A DNA stretch of 37,352 nt from Klebsiella pneumoniae (GCA_945861635.1 CAMAWH010000048.1:1-37352); one strand, 5' to 3'; positions 29,133 through 37,252 are shown, counted from the stretch's first letter. A program made the numbers and translations. Notes: generated by a model from the letters alone, not told the origin.

Positions 29133-29490
29133 CGGGGTGTGGCGGGTGGCATGGCCTATTCGTTGGCGCAGTGACTCCGACCTTCGCCATCGAGATCGGT
29201 ACCTTCGTCGACGATGCCCTCGTAGTCGCTGTCGGTGAAGTCCAACACGACTGGAACTGTCTACGCCTACATCGACAACATCGTCCTCACCATCGAGAGG
29301 GCTACTCCCGATAGAGGGCAAGAAAAATGACGTGGCGGTGGGATACCCCCGTTGGCGCGATGCATCGACACCTGCGCCCCCTGCTGGTCGGGCCCGGCAG
29401 GGGCAGTCGTGACGGGAGGTAGTTGACCTCAGGAGACCGGACCATTTTCCGGTGCGAGCGAGCGTGCGTTGGTAAGGTAGAAATGGCGTT
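29133..29490. other. Gene-poor stretch with two gene remnants and hairpins
   Basis: No intact gene. On the minus strand, 29156-29262 reads an acidic C-terminal fragment (VLDFTDSDYEGIVDEGTDLD, ending CANE and stop). On the plus strand, 29236-29330 reads the end of another protein (NTTGTVYAYIDNIVLTIE and stop). Neither has a start or an N-terminal part, so the two look like 3' ends placed back to back. Further right are two hairpins, a GC-rich one (GCCCC-C-TGC with GCAGGGGC, 29376-29404) and a perfect 6-bp one (ACCGGA/TCCGGT, 29436-29453). Neither has a U-run, though they lie between convergent genes where a terminator is expected. Confidence 0.4.
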
Positions 29491-29560
29491 TTATTGGGCC
29501 GCGCTGATAGGGTCCGTCGGCTTGTGCGATCTCGACCATGGGTCGCCGGGTGGCGGTGAC

Positions 29561-30336
29561 TTACGACGAGCGGAGCGCGGAGTCGAGGGAGACCCGTAGG
29601 CGAAGCGCGTTCTCACCTGCGGAGTCGCGGGCCCGCAGGAGGATTCTCCGCACCGCCCCCGTGACAATTCCCAAGGCAGCGGCGATTTCGGCGTTGCCAA
29701 ACCCCACCGCCGACCCGACGGCGGCAAACACTCTCCGGGCGCGCACCTTTTCGGGGTCCATCCCCGCCAAATCGGGTCCACTCGCGAACGTGTCGCCGGC
29801 CAACTCGCGGAGGCGGTGGCACCGATTGCGCGGACGATGGCGTCGTCCGCCGGTACGATTTGGACGGCAGGCAAGCCCACTCCGGTGTACGCCGAGCGCA
29901 TCTTAAAACGCGGCAGCACCGTGGCGATTCGATTCGCGAATCCTTCGACCAAACGCGCACCGATCAGGTCGGGGAAGCATGATCCGGTCCATACGGCCGG
30001 GTGAACGTCGAGCCCGTGCTGCTTCGGCTGGCCGAGGCAGTAGCCGACGAGATGCAAAAGGTGCCCGCGATCTTCCACGGGTCGAACGTTGGCAAGGTCG
30101 AGGGGCTCCGCAGCGAACTCCCGCAAAGCGAGTCGAACGGCGCGGCCCAAACGGCCAACTTCCGCAGCGTTCGTAGCTTTCGCGACGAGGTGGAGGTGGT
30201 CATCCACAATCGCGAAGACAATCAGACGCGGGCCGGCGACTCGAGACAACGTGCGGACCGCGCGCCGGCGCGAGCCCTCATCGGGAAAGGCAGGTTGGCG
30301 GTTTGTTGTCGCGATGGTGAGGTGGTACTGAGGCAC
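29561..30336 (-). pseudogene. Frameshifted REP-associated tyrosine transposase (RAYT)
   Basis: The N-terminal 165 codons read as a Y1/HUH single-strand transposase of the RAYT type: a YHLTIATTNRQ opening, the HUH motif in VDDHLHLV (His 47, His 49), and a later GYCLGQPKQHG helix with the likely catalytic Tyr near 118. Around 29806-29825 the reading passes to another frame, which continues with DPEKVRARRVFAAVGSAVGF and a helix-turn-helix-like stretch (AEIAAALGIVTGAVRRIL), as in the C-terminal part of related proteins, ending at 29561. A single-base indel would join the parts into about 258 residues. As given, the gene is broken, unless the shift is a sequencing error. GTG start. Two long hairpin repeats lie just upstream, as expected for a REP-RAYT pair. 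Confidence 0.7.
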
Positions 30337-30417
30337 AGCGGCGGGAGGGTAGGCACGGGGTCAACGGGCGGCCAGCGGGCCGGGTGGAATTATTTGGCCA
30401 CGGCGCCGGGCAGCGGC

Positions 30418-30466
30418 GCGTACCGCTCTCGACCCGTTGTCAGGAATACCCCGACAGCGGTACCGA
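30418..30466. repeat. REP-like hairpin repeat, copy 1
   Basis: First of two identical 49-base units spaced 52 bases apart. Each unit has an 8-bp perfect inverted repeat at its outside (GTACCGCT/AGCGGTAC) and an inner GTC/GAC pair around TGTCAGG-AATA-CCCCGACA, so it folds as an imperfect hairpin with a bulge, as bacterial REP/BIME elements do. It lies 82 bases upstream of the broken RAYT gene. Confidence 0.75.
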
Positions 30467-30469
30467 ATT

Positions 30470-30518
30470 GCGTACCGCTCTCGACCCGTTGTCAGGAATA
30501 CCCCGACAGCGGTACCGA
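30470..30518. repeat. REP-like hairpin repeat, copy 2
   Basis: Exact second copy of the 49-base unit in the same orientation as copy 1, separated from it by three bases. The lack of any mismatch between the two copies suggests a recent duplication or active maintenance. Confidence 0.75.
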
Positions 30519-30532
30519 CGCGGTGGGCAGAG

Positions 30533-30930
30533 TCACTGCGTCAGGACGTCGATCCGCGCTTGCGCCTTCTGCGCGAGCGGATCGACGTCGTCACCGACGT
30601 AGGTTTTTACCTTTTGGTACAGTGCAAGCACAAGTTCCGTTTGGCTGATGCCCTCGAGCGTGCGCGCCTCGGTGTAATCGTCGGACGCCTGATCCCGCAG
30701 GTGGCCGCGCACTTCGGCGAGCTTGGCCTTTGCGGCCTCATTGTATGGATCGCCACGCACCGCCGGTCCAACGCGCTGCGCGCGCTGAGGCGGTCCGGTG
30801 TTTTCATCGTGTTGGAGCCAGCGATGTAGTCTTTTCGGCCCGCGGACTTCAACTTGTCCTTGGCCGTCCGAATCCCCTCATTCGCCACGTCGAATTGGCC
30901 GCGGGCATGCGTGGAATCTGCGAATTTCAC
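30533..30930 (-). pseudogene. Frameshifted small gene of unknown function
   Basis: Two adjacent minus-strand frames look like pieces of one protein. The first (from GTG 30930) reads a helical, charged segment (STHARGQFDVANEGIRTAKD, followed by KLKSAGRKDYIAG). The second, ending at 30533, reads VRGDPYNEAAKAKLAEVRGH, then DDYTEARTLEGISQTELVLA and a final DPLAQKAQARIDVLTQ. The switch is near 30760-30830. Both have amphipathic-helix composition unlike the random Arg/Pro-rich shadows elsewhere. I recognise no family. It may be one gene hit by an indel, or the remains of two. Confidence 0.45.
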
Positions 30931-30945
30931 ACTTTCCGAGTGTAC

Positions 30946-31336
30946 ATCCCCGTTGATTGGCCGTCAAATCGCGGTTGACCGACGGAACGTCGTCTTGTGA
31001 TGCCGCTTTCGGACCATCGACGCGTCTGTCACGCCCTCGCTCCTTACCGGATCGCCTCGTCCCGAAAGGCTGCGCCCGCCAGCCCCGCGCGCGTCACGGT
31101 CCCGGGTCCTCGCCCGGTCTCGTCGCGTCTGGCGGCCCGCGAACCCTCCGCCTGTCGTAACGCCTCGGCGTGGGTTGTCGGTTCCGGCACGCCAACGGAC
31201 GCAAAGCGGCCCCAGAGCGCCCAAGGCACGCGGCAAAAACCGGGTCGCCCATCCGAGTCGCCCAGCCCACGGGACCCCGCATCGTGGCCGCCGCGAATCC
31301 GTTCAGGTTAGGCCCACGCCCCCACCCGGAGCCCGC
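30946..31336. other. Intergenic region before lpdA, no supported gene
   Basis: Open frames exist here on both strands (for example 31044-31229 minus) but they are Arg/Pro-rich and show no domain, signal or ribosome site that I would trust. The only feature I can point to is TTAGGC at 31308-31313, 24 bases before the lpdA start, which recurs ahead of other genes in the window and may be a -10 promoter element. Confidence 0.4.
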
Positions 31337-32740
31337 ATGGAGACCCTGACCTACACCGCCGTCGTCATCGGAGCCGGCCCCGGTGGCTACCCCTGCGCCA
31401 TCCGTCTCGCCCAGATGGGTATCAAAACTCTCTGCATCGAACGCGAGTATTGGGGCGGCGTGTGTCTCAACGTCGGGTGCATCCCGTCGAAAGCGCTCAT
31501 CACCGCGGGAAAGCGCTACGAGGAGATCCTCCACGCCGACAAGATGGGCATTGAAATCTCCGGCAAACCGACCATCAACATGGGGAAGTTGCAGGCCTGG
31601 AAGAGCGAGGTGGTCGGCAAGCTGACCGGCGGCGTGCGCACCTTGTTGAAGGCGAACAAGGCCGACATGATGGTGGGAGAAGCAACCTTTGTCGGGCCGC
31701 ATGCGCTGATCGTGAAGACAGCAGACGGAGAGAAACGCATCGAGGCCGAGCACATCGTCATCGCGACGGGTTCACGCCCCGTCGAGATCCCCGGATTCTC
31801 GTTCAAGGACAAGCGCATCCTCGACTCCACGAAAGCGCTGGCCCTTCCGGAGGTTCCCCGCCGACTTGCCGTGATCGGCGGCGGCTACATCGGACTGGAG
31901 ATGGGCGGGATGTACGCCAAGCTGGGCGCGCAGGTCACGGTCATCGAAATGGAGGATCAGATTCTTCCGGGGTTCGACGCGGACGTCGTGAAGTTGATCG
32001 ATCGGAAACTCCGCAAGGACAAGGTGGCGATCTTTACCAAGTCGCAGGCACTCGGGTGGGAAGAAGGCGAGGATGGTGCAACGCTCCGCTTCAAGACGCC
32101 GGAGGGCGAAAAGTCGATTTCCGCCGACTACATCCTCGTCACGGTCGGCCGCCGGCCCAACACCGATGGACTCGGGCTGGAGGCGGTGGCGTGTGCGATG
32201 GAAGGTCGGTTCATTCGCACGGACAAACAGCAGAAGACGACCGTTCCGGGCGTCTACGCCATCGGGGATTGCACCAGCGGCCTCATGCTCGCGCACAAAG
32301 CAAGCCACGACGGGGAAATCGCCGCGGAAGTCATTGCCGGACACAACGCATTCAACGATGCCAAAACGGTGCCCGCCGTCGTATTCACCGACCCCGAAAT
32401 CGCGACGGCGGGGCTGATGGAGCACGAGGCGAAGGCCGCAGGCTTCACCGTCAAGGTGGGCAAGGTACCCTTCGCCGCCATCGGACGCGCGCTTACGACG
32501 GGTGACACCGACGGATTCATCAAGGTCATCATCGACGCCACCACCCAGCGCGTGCTCGGCGTGACCATCTGCGGCCCGCACGCCAGCGACCTGATCAGCG
32601 AGTGCGCCTTGGCCATCGAGATGGACTGTGAGGCCCTCGACATCGGCCTGACCATCCACCCCCATCCCACCCTCGGCGAGGGGGTGATGGAGGCCGCCAA
32701 AGCCGCCATCGGGCAGGCGGTACACGTCGTGAACGCCTAG
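31337..32740 (+). CDS. lpdA: Dihydrolipoyl dehydrogenase (E3)
   Basis: Flavoenzyme that reoxidises dihydrolipoyl groups of E2 with NAD+. 467 residues. N-terminal FAD motif VVIGAGPGGYPCAIR, redox-active disulfide Cys 43/Cys 48 (GGVCLNVGCIPSK), NAD-binding motif GGGYIGLEMGGMYAKLG, second FAD motif YAIGDCTSG, and the C-terminal His-Glu pair HPHPTLGE (about 443-448) that completes the partner's active site in the dimer. The ATG at 31337 is the right start; the open frame extends upstream without similarity. It stands 3.5 kb behind the E2 gene, separated by a decayed patch. It would serve that complex and others such as 2-oxoglutarate dehydrogenase. Confidence 0.96.
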   Translation: METLTYTAVVIGAGPGGYPCAIRLAQMGIKTLCIEREYWGGVCLNVGCIPSKALITAGKRYEEILHADKMGIEISGKPTINMGKLQAWKSEVVGKLTGGVRTLLKANKADMMVGEATFVGPHALIVKTADGEKRIEAEHIVIATGSRPVEIPGFSFKDKRILDSTKALALPEVPRRLAVIGGGYIGLEMGGMYAKLGAQVTVIEMEDQILPGFDADVVKLIDRKLRKDKVAIFTKSQALGWEEGEDGATLRFKTPEGEKSISADYILVTVGRRPNTDGLGLEAVACAMEGRFIRTDKQQKTTVPGVYAIGDCTSGLMLAHKASHDGEIAAEVIAGHNAFNDAKTVPAVVFTDPEIATAGLMEHEAKAAGFTVKVGKVPFAAIGRALTTGDTDGFIKVIIDATTQRVLGVTICGPHASDLISECALAIEMDCEALDIGLTIHPHPTLGEGVMEAAKAAIGQAVHVVNA

Positions 32741-32744
32741 GCGC

Positions 32745-34265
32745 CTACGTCCGCCGGCGACGCGCGCCGAGCACGCCGGCCAGAGCGCCGAAAAGGAGCG
32801 CTGACGTCGGCACTTCGGACCCGCTCGCGCACGCGCAGCTCTGACCAATCGAGATCTTGTTCTCGTCCGAATCGCCATCCGCGCGGCCGGTGTCCTGGGT
32901 TGCGCCGGTATCGCCCGTTGCGCCGGATGTATCCAAGGAGGCCGACCAACTGTAGGAATATCCATTCTCCGAATCTTCCAGCGGAGAAACGACCAGGAAT
33001 ACGTCCTTGTTCCCGACGTCTTGCATCGAGATCGTGCCTTCTCCCCCTTCGATGTGTTGGACAACGGAGCGTTCGACCGCGCTTCGCGACGCCTCCACGA
33101 GTTGGACCGACCAATCCGCGCCCGGATCACCCGTGAAGTCGATCGTCAGCGTCCCATCGCCCAGCCCCTTGCCGAATTTGATGTAGTTTTGTCCATGGCC
33201 CTCGGGTTTGGTGGACCGTGCACTCTCTCCCTCGGCCGGCAACGTCGTGACCGTATCCGTGAGCCGGACCTCGGGAATTACCTCGTGGTGGGCATAGTCC
33301 ATCACCGTATTTCGCGCGCTGAAATCGACGAACGCATCCTCCCAATCGATGTCGATATCCTTCATCATGTCGTCGATGTCGATTGCGTCATTTCCCCGCG
33401 CGCGCGACGCATTCTCCCAGATCTCGCGGATCGTGTCCGGCCCACCATGGTATTCATCAAGGTAGAACGACCATAAGGCCATTCCATACATATGATAGAA
33501 TACGACTTCATCCTCCTGCGAACTCGCGTCAAACGCGACGTAGGGATAATCCGAATATCCCGTGACGTACCACGCCCATTGATTGATCGACGGGTAGACG
33601 TAGGCCTCGATCCAGGTCGCCGTAGCCTCCCACCACCACAATTCTGGCGCGAATGAATAGGCGAATTGCAACGTGTGATTGAATTCGTGGGAGGCCATGA
33701 TGTCGCCCCAGTCCGCGTTCTGCCACGAGTTTCTGCCCGCGGAAATATACGGCATATATTTATTGTCGCAGTTCGTTACATAGGTATAGGCGCCGTTGGT
33801 ATCCCGATTTTCCACGTAGGCGGGGAGCAGGAATTCCCCATCCCCCACCGGTGGCTCCCATCCCATTTCCTCAACTTCAACCTCGTAGGACAATTCCAGC
33901 GCTTCGAGGAAGCGATTGGCGGTGGCCTCGGTAATTCCCGCGTCCCATTCCACCACGAAGTGCGCGCCCGTCACGCGATTGTTCATCTGTTGACCCTCAC
34001 ACGAGTCTTTTGCGGCGGGCGGTGGCGGCGGGCCCTTGCGAGGCGGAAACGGTGCAAACAAGTCCGTCCGCGACGGCGCGAGTACCGCCGTGGCGCGGGC
34101 GCGTTCTTCTACCGTCAGCTCCTGCCAATGCTGGTTCAGCTCGTGGACCAGCGGGGTGAGGCACCCATTTTCCGGCCGTTGCTCCAGAGCCGCCATGAGG
34201 TGAGTGCGCACGTCCATGGTCGATTCCAGCGGAGCAGCGAGCGCAATACCGGCAAGGAGCAGCAT
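32745..34265 (-). CDS. Secreted metalloprotease-like protein with MYXO-CTERM-like tail
   Basis: 506 residues. Short signal peptide (MLLLAGIALAAP), an N-terminal propeptide-like part with a Pro-rich stretch, then a zinc-protease core: HEFNH (His 193, Glu 194, His 197), with a candidate third ligand 16-19 residues on in WWWEATATWIEAYVYP (Glu 213). This corresponds to the putative metalloprotease family typified by MXAN_6640 of Myxococcus. Residues 345-445 form a beta-sandwich (GQNYIKFGKGLGDGTLTIDF). The tail has a Thr/Gly/Asp linker, paired Cys (SCACASG), one hydrophobic helix (SALLFGALAGVLGA) and RRRRT, the MYXO-CTERM pattern for cell-surface sorting. The 3' end faces lpdA at a distance of four bases. 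Activity is inferred from the motif. Confidence 0.82.
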   Translation of the reverse strand: MLLLAGIALAAPLESTMDVRTHLMAALEQRPENGCLTPLVHELNQHWQELTVEERARATAVLAPSRTDLFAPFPPRKGPPPPPAAKDSCEGQQMNNRVTGAHFVVEWDAGITEATANRFLEALELSYEVEVEEMGWEPPVGDGEFLLPAYVENRDTNGAYTYVTNCDNKYMPYISAGRNSWQNADWGDIMASHEFNHTLQFAYSFAPELWWWEATATWIEAYVYPSINQWAWYVTGYSDYPYVAFDASSQEDEVVFYHMYGMALWSFYLDEYHGGPDTIREIWENASRARGNDAIDIDDMMKDIDIDWEDAFVDFSARNTVMDYAHHEVIPEVRLTDTVTTLPAEGESARSTKPEGHGQNYIKFGKGLGDGTLTIDFTGDPGADWSVQLVEASRSAVERSVVQHIEGGEGTISMQDVGNKDVFLVVSPLEDSENGYSYSWSASLDTSGATGDTGATQDTGRADGDSDENKISIGQSCACASGSEVPTSALLFGALAGVLGARRRRT

Positions 34266-34335
34266 GGCCGCACCATCGCACCAAAGCGGGACCGGGGCCA
34301 GTCAAAATCGTGTCGTAGGCGCGTTACGAGAGCAG

Positions 34336-35001
34336 ATGTTCGTGACGTTCGAGGGCCTCGACGGATCCGGCGGCACCACCCAGCTCGCGCTGTTGCGCGG
34401 CGCATTGGAGCGGCAGTTTCCGGGCCGCGAAATCGTGTGTACGCGCGAGCCGTCGGATGGCCCCATCGGCCGCTTCATTCGTGCGGAGTTGGTGGCCGGC
34501 GGGCAGCTCGGGGACACGGTATTTCCCTACTTGTTCGCTGCGGATCGCCGTGACCACCTCGATCGCGTGGTGAAGCCGGCGCTCGCGCGCGGCGCGTTCG
34601 TGCTCTCGGATCGTTACTTTCATTCCTCGCTCGCGTACCAATCCCATGCGATAGGGATGGCCCAGGTCGAGGCCTTGAACGCGGCGTTTCCTGCGCCGGA
34701 TCTCGTGGTACTCCTCCAGCTCTCCCCGGAGCGCTGCATGGAGCGCATGAAAGACCGGCCGGGGAAAGATCGTTTTGAAACGCTGGATTGGTTGCGAAAA
34801 ATCGAGGCCGCCTACGAGGAGGTGTGCCGACGCAAGGCCGACCACCGCATCGCCCGCATCGACAGCGGCGGCCCCCGAGAGGACGTGCATGCCCGCGTTT
34901 GGGCGGCGCTTGAAGCGGCATTGGCGGTTGGCGGGGCGGCGGTTGGCGGGGCGGCGGCTGGCGGGGCGGCGGCGGGTTCGACGGTGCATGCGCGTTCTTG
35001 A
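34336..35001 (+). CDS. tmk: Thymidylate kinase with altered P-loop
   Basis: Phosphorylates dTMP to dTDP. 221 residues from ATG 34336 (the frame is open upstream but overlaps the divergent protease). Family landmarks: EGLDGSGGTTQ (6-16), CTREPSDGPIGRFIR, DRYFHSSLAYQ with the substrate Arg/Tyr, and the LID segment MKDRPGKDRFE. The Walker A Lys is replaced by Gly (GSGGTT, residue 13), although all other motifs are intact; Arg or Lys residues of the LID could stand in. The C-terminus ends in an Ala/Gly repeat (GGAAVGGAAAGGAAAG), which is encoded by a run of near-identical 12-15 base units. lipB overlaps the last 14 bases. Confidence 0.9.
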   Translation: MFVTFEGLDGSGGTTQLALLRGALERQFPGREIVCTREPSDGPIGRFIRAELVAGGQLGDTVFPYLFAADRRDHLDRVVKPALARGAFVLSDRYFHSSLAYQSHAIGMAQVEALNAAFPAPDLVVLLQLSPERCMERMKDRPGKDRFETLDWLRKIEAAYEEVCRRKADHRIARIDSGGPREDVHARVWAALEAALAVGGAAVGGAAAGGAAAGSTVHARS

Positions 35002-35587
35002 CCTCGGCCGGATTGCGTACACCGAGGCGCTGACGATGCAGGAGCAGCACCTCGCAGCGCGGATCGCGCGAGAGCAGGACGACGTCATCCTCGTCTGTGA
35101 GCACGATCCCGTCTACACGATCGGGCGCAAGCGCGGCGCGAGTGTGAACGTGTTGAGCGCCGGCGATGTACCCGTGGTGGACGTGTCGCGGGGGGGGGAT
35201 GTGACGTTCCACGGCCCGGGACAGGTGGTGGCGTACCCGATCGTGGCGTTGTCGGAGGCCGAGCGCGATCTCCATGCGTTCATGCATCGCCTGGAGCAAG
35301 TGATGATCGAGGTATGCGCCACGTTCGAACTGCCTGCCGGTCGCGACGATCGCAACACCGGCGCGTGGGTCCGCGGGCGAAAGGTGGGGAGCGTGGGAAT
35401 CGCGTGTCGGCGCTGGGTGACGTGGCATGGGATTGCCCTGAACGTCACGACGGATCTTTCCTGGTTCGAGCGAATCAACCCCTGTGGGTTCTCGTCGTCC
35501 ATCATGACCAGCATGGCGACGGAACGGCCGGGAATCGCGTTCCCGGAAGTGAATGGACGCGTCCGCGAAGCCTTCCTGCGATGGTGA
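34988..35587 (+). CDS. lipB: Lipoyl(octanoyl) transferase
   Basis: Moves octanoate from acyl carrier protein to lipoyl domains, the step before LipA. 199 residues. Signature RGGDVTFHGPGQVVAYP (about 68-84), TGAWVRGRKVGSVGI with the active-site Lys 132 and the partner Cys 166 in INPCGF. The start is the ATG at 34988, inside the end of tmk; the frame is open upstream but there it mirrors tmk. It is a little short against relatives of 210-230. With lipA, E2 and lpdA in the same window it makes a loose lipoate group. Confidence 0.94.
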   Translation: MRVLDLGRIAYTEALTMQEQHLAARIAREQDDVILVCEHDPVYTIGRKRGASVNVLSAGDVPVVDVSRGGDVTFHGPGQVVAYPIVALSEAERDLHAFMHRLEQVMIEVCATFELPAGRDDRNTGAWVRGRKVGSVGIACRRWVTWHGIALNVTTDLSWFERINPCGFSSSIMTSMATERPGIAFPEVNGRVREAFLRW

Positions 35588-35622
35588 CGGGCGCGGGTTA
35601 GGCGCGGCGCCCGAGGTTCGCC

Positions 35623-36936
35623 ATGCTCGACCCCAATCTTTTCTCCGATACGCCCGATGTCGTGCGCCAAAGCCTGCGCCGGCGGCATGCGAATGCCGAA
35701 ACGCTCGCATCGGTGGATCGCTTGGTCGAGCTCGTGGCGCGGCGTCGGGAGTTGAGCACGGAAGGTGATGCGTGCAGGGCCTTGCGAAACACGCTTTCCC
35801 CTAAAATCGGGGCATCGATGAAGCTCGGGCACGCGCTGGAGGCCGGGATGATGAAGGCCGACGTCAAGCGCGCGAGCGACCGTGCGGCGGCGATCGAAGC
35901 GGATCTGCTCGGCGTCGAAGCGGAGGAGTTGCGGCTGAACCTTCACCTCCCCAACATCGTGCATGCGGACACTCCCGACGGGCGGGACGAGCATGGCAAC
36001 GTCCTCGCCCGCAAGTGGGCGGCGCCGGGCAAACCTCCCCGATCCGTGGGGAAATCGCACGACGAACTCGCGGAAGTGCTCGGCATGTACGACCCGGCGC
36101 GGGCGGCAAAGCTGTCCGGCGCTCGGTTTTCGGTCATCAGCGGCCCGCTGGCGGCGATTGAACGGGCGTTGATTCAGTTCTTTTTGGACCTCGCGGTCGC
36201 GGAGCACGGCTACCGCGAGGTGCTGGTGCCGTACATGGTCACCCGCACGACCATGGCGGGGACGGGACAACTTCCAAAGTTTGAAGAGGATCTATTCAAG
36301 CTGACGCATCCATTGTCGAACGAGGACGCGTTTCTCATCCCCACGGCCGAAGTGCCGGTCACCAATCTTCATCGTGACGAGATCCTCGATGGCGATGCGC
36401 TCCCCATCAAATACGCAGCGTTCACCCCCTGTTTCCGTAGCGAGGCGGGCGCCTATGGCCGCGATACGAAGGGCTTGATCCGGCTGCACCAGTTCCACAA
36501 GGTGGAGTTGGTCTGGTTCGCGCGCCCCGATCAGGGCGTGGAGGGTCTGGAAGCATTGACCCGCCACGCAGAAACAGCTTTGCAACGACTGGAGTTGCCG
36601 TATCAGGTGGTCGCGCGTTGCGCTGGAGACGTTGGAAACGGCGGGTCCAAGGGCTACGACCTGGAGGTCTGGCTACCCGGCCAGCAGGCGTACCGGGAAA
36701 TCAGCTCGTGCACCCTGTTCACGGACTTTCAAGCACGGCGATTGAAGATCCGGTACAAGCGGGAGGGCGACAAGAAGCCAACGCTGGTTCACACCATCAA
36801 TGGCTCGGGATTGGCGGTTGGTCGGACGCTTGTCGCCATTCTTGAAAACTATCAGGAGGACGATGGCAGCGTGGTCGTGCCCGAAGCCCTCCGCCCGTAC
36901 GTGCGCGGGCTTGACCGGATTCGTGTCGGGGATTAG
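35623..36936 (+). CDS. serS: Seryl-tRNA synthetase
   Basis: 437 residues, class II. The N-terminal 110 residues form the tRNA-binding helical arm (from MLDPNLFSDTPDVVRQSLRR). Motif 1 lies near 180-200, motif 2 in CFRSEAGAYGRDTKGLIRLHQF (ATP and Ser), motif 3 in GSGLAVGRTLVAILENYQ. Serine-binding Thr/Glu residues are in IPTAEVPVTN and SSCTLFTDFQARR. It begins 35 bases behind lipB, with TTAGGC at 35598-35603 as a possible promoter -10. Two tRNA-Ser genes follow at 19 and 121 bases, so enzyme and substrates may be transcribed together. Confidence 0.97.
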   Translation: MLDPNLFSDTPDVVRQSLRRRHANAETLASVDRLVELVARRRELSTEGDACRALRNTLSPKIGASMKLGHALEAGMMKADVKRASDRAAAIEADLLGVEAEELRLNLHLPNIVHADTPDGRDEHGNVLARKWAAPGKPPRSVGKSHDELAEVLGMYDPARAAKLSGARFSVISGPLAAIERALIQFFLDLAVAEHGYREVLVPYMVTRTTMAGTGQLPKFEEDLFKLTHPLSNEDAFLIPTAEVPVTNLHRDEILDGDALPIKYAAFTPCFRSEAGAYGRDTKGLIRLHQFHKVELVWFARPDQGVEGLEALTRHAETALQRLELPYQVVARCAGDVGNGGSKGYDLEVWLPGQQAYREISSCTLFTDFQARRLKIRYKREGDKKPTLVHTINGSGLAVGRTLVAILENYQEDDGSVVVPEALRPYVRGLDRIRVGD

Positions 36937-36954
36937 GGTTGCATGCCCATCCTA

Positions 36955-37043
36955 GGAGGTGTGGCCGAGCGGTTGAAGGCAGCGGTCTTGAAAACCGCAG
37001 TTCTCACAAGGAACCGTGGGTTCGAATCCCACCGCCTCCTCCA
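36955..37043 (+). tRNA. tRNA-Ser (UGA)
   Basis: Full cloverleaf with encoded CCA. Acceptor GGAGGTG pairs with CGCCTCC; anticodon loop CTTGAAA gives UGA; the long variable arm (GTTC...GAAC) marks a class-II Ser tRNA; T loop TTCGAAT. The discriminator base 73 is U, whereas bacterial Ser tRNAs usually have G. It is 18 bases downstream of serS. Confidence 0.95.
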
Positions 37044-37057
37044 CAACTCGATAATTC

Positions 37058-37147
37058 GGAGACGTGACCGAGTGGCCGAAGGTGCTCGCTTGCTAAGCGA
37101 GTGTTCCCGAAAGGGGACCGCGGGTTCAAATCCCGCCGTCTCCGCCA
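37058..37147 (+). tRNA. tRNA-Ser (GCU)
   Basis: Acceptor GGAGACG pairs with CGTCTCC, discriminator G, encoded CCA. Anticodon loop TTGCTAA gives GCU, for AGC/AGU. A long variable arm (TCCCGAAAGGGGA) is present. It lies 14 bases after the first tRNA-Ser. Confidence 0.96.
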
Positions 37148-37175
37148 TCCATCCTCGGCCTTCCGTGCCGACTCA

Positions 37176-37252
37176 GCGCCCATAGCTCAACTGGATAGAG
37201 CACCTGACTACGAATCAGGAGGTTGGAGGTTCGAATCCTTCTGGGCGCGCCA
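37176..37252 (+). tRNA. tRNA-Arg (ACG)
   Basis: Acceptor GCGCCCA pairs with TGGGCGC, discriminator G and encoded CCA. Anticodon loop CTACGAA gives ACG, read as ICG after deamination, for CGU/CGC/CGA. Class-I short variable loop. Third gene of the cluster behind serS. Confidence 0.96.

Noticed and set aside
30418..30518. CRISPR array
   Set aside because: Only two units separated by three bases, with internal hairpins; no spacers of CRISPR length and no cas genes.
31094..31753. Minus-strand frame of 219 codons over the lpdA start
   Set aside because: Antisense shadow of the conserved FAD and disulfide region of lpdA.
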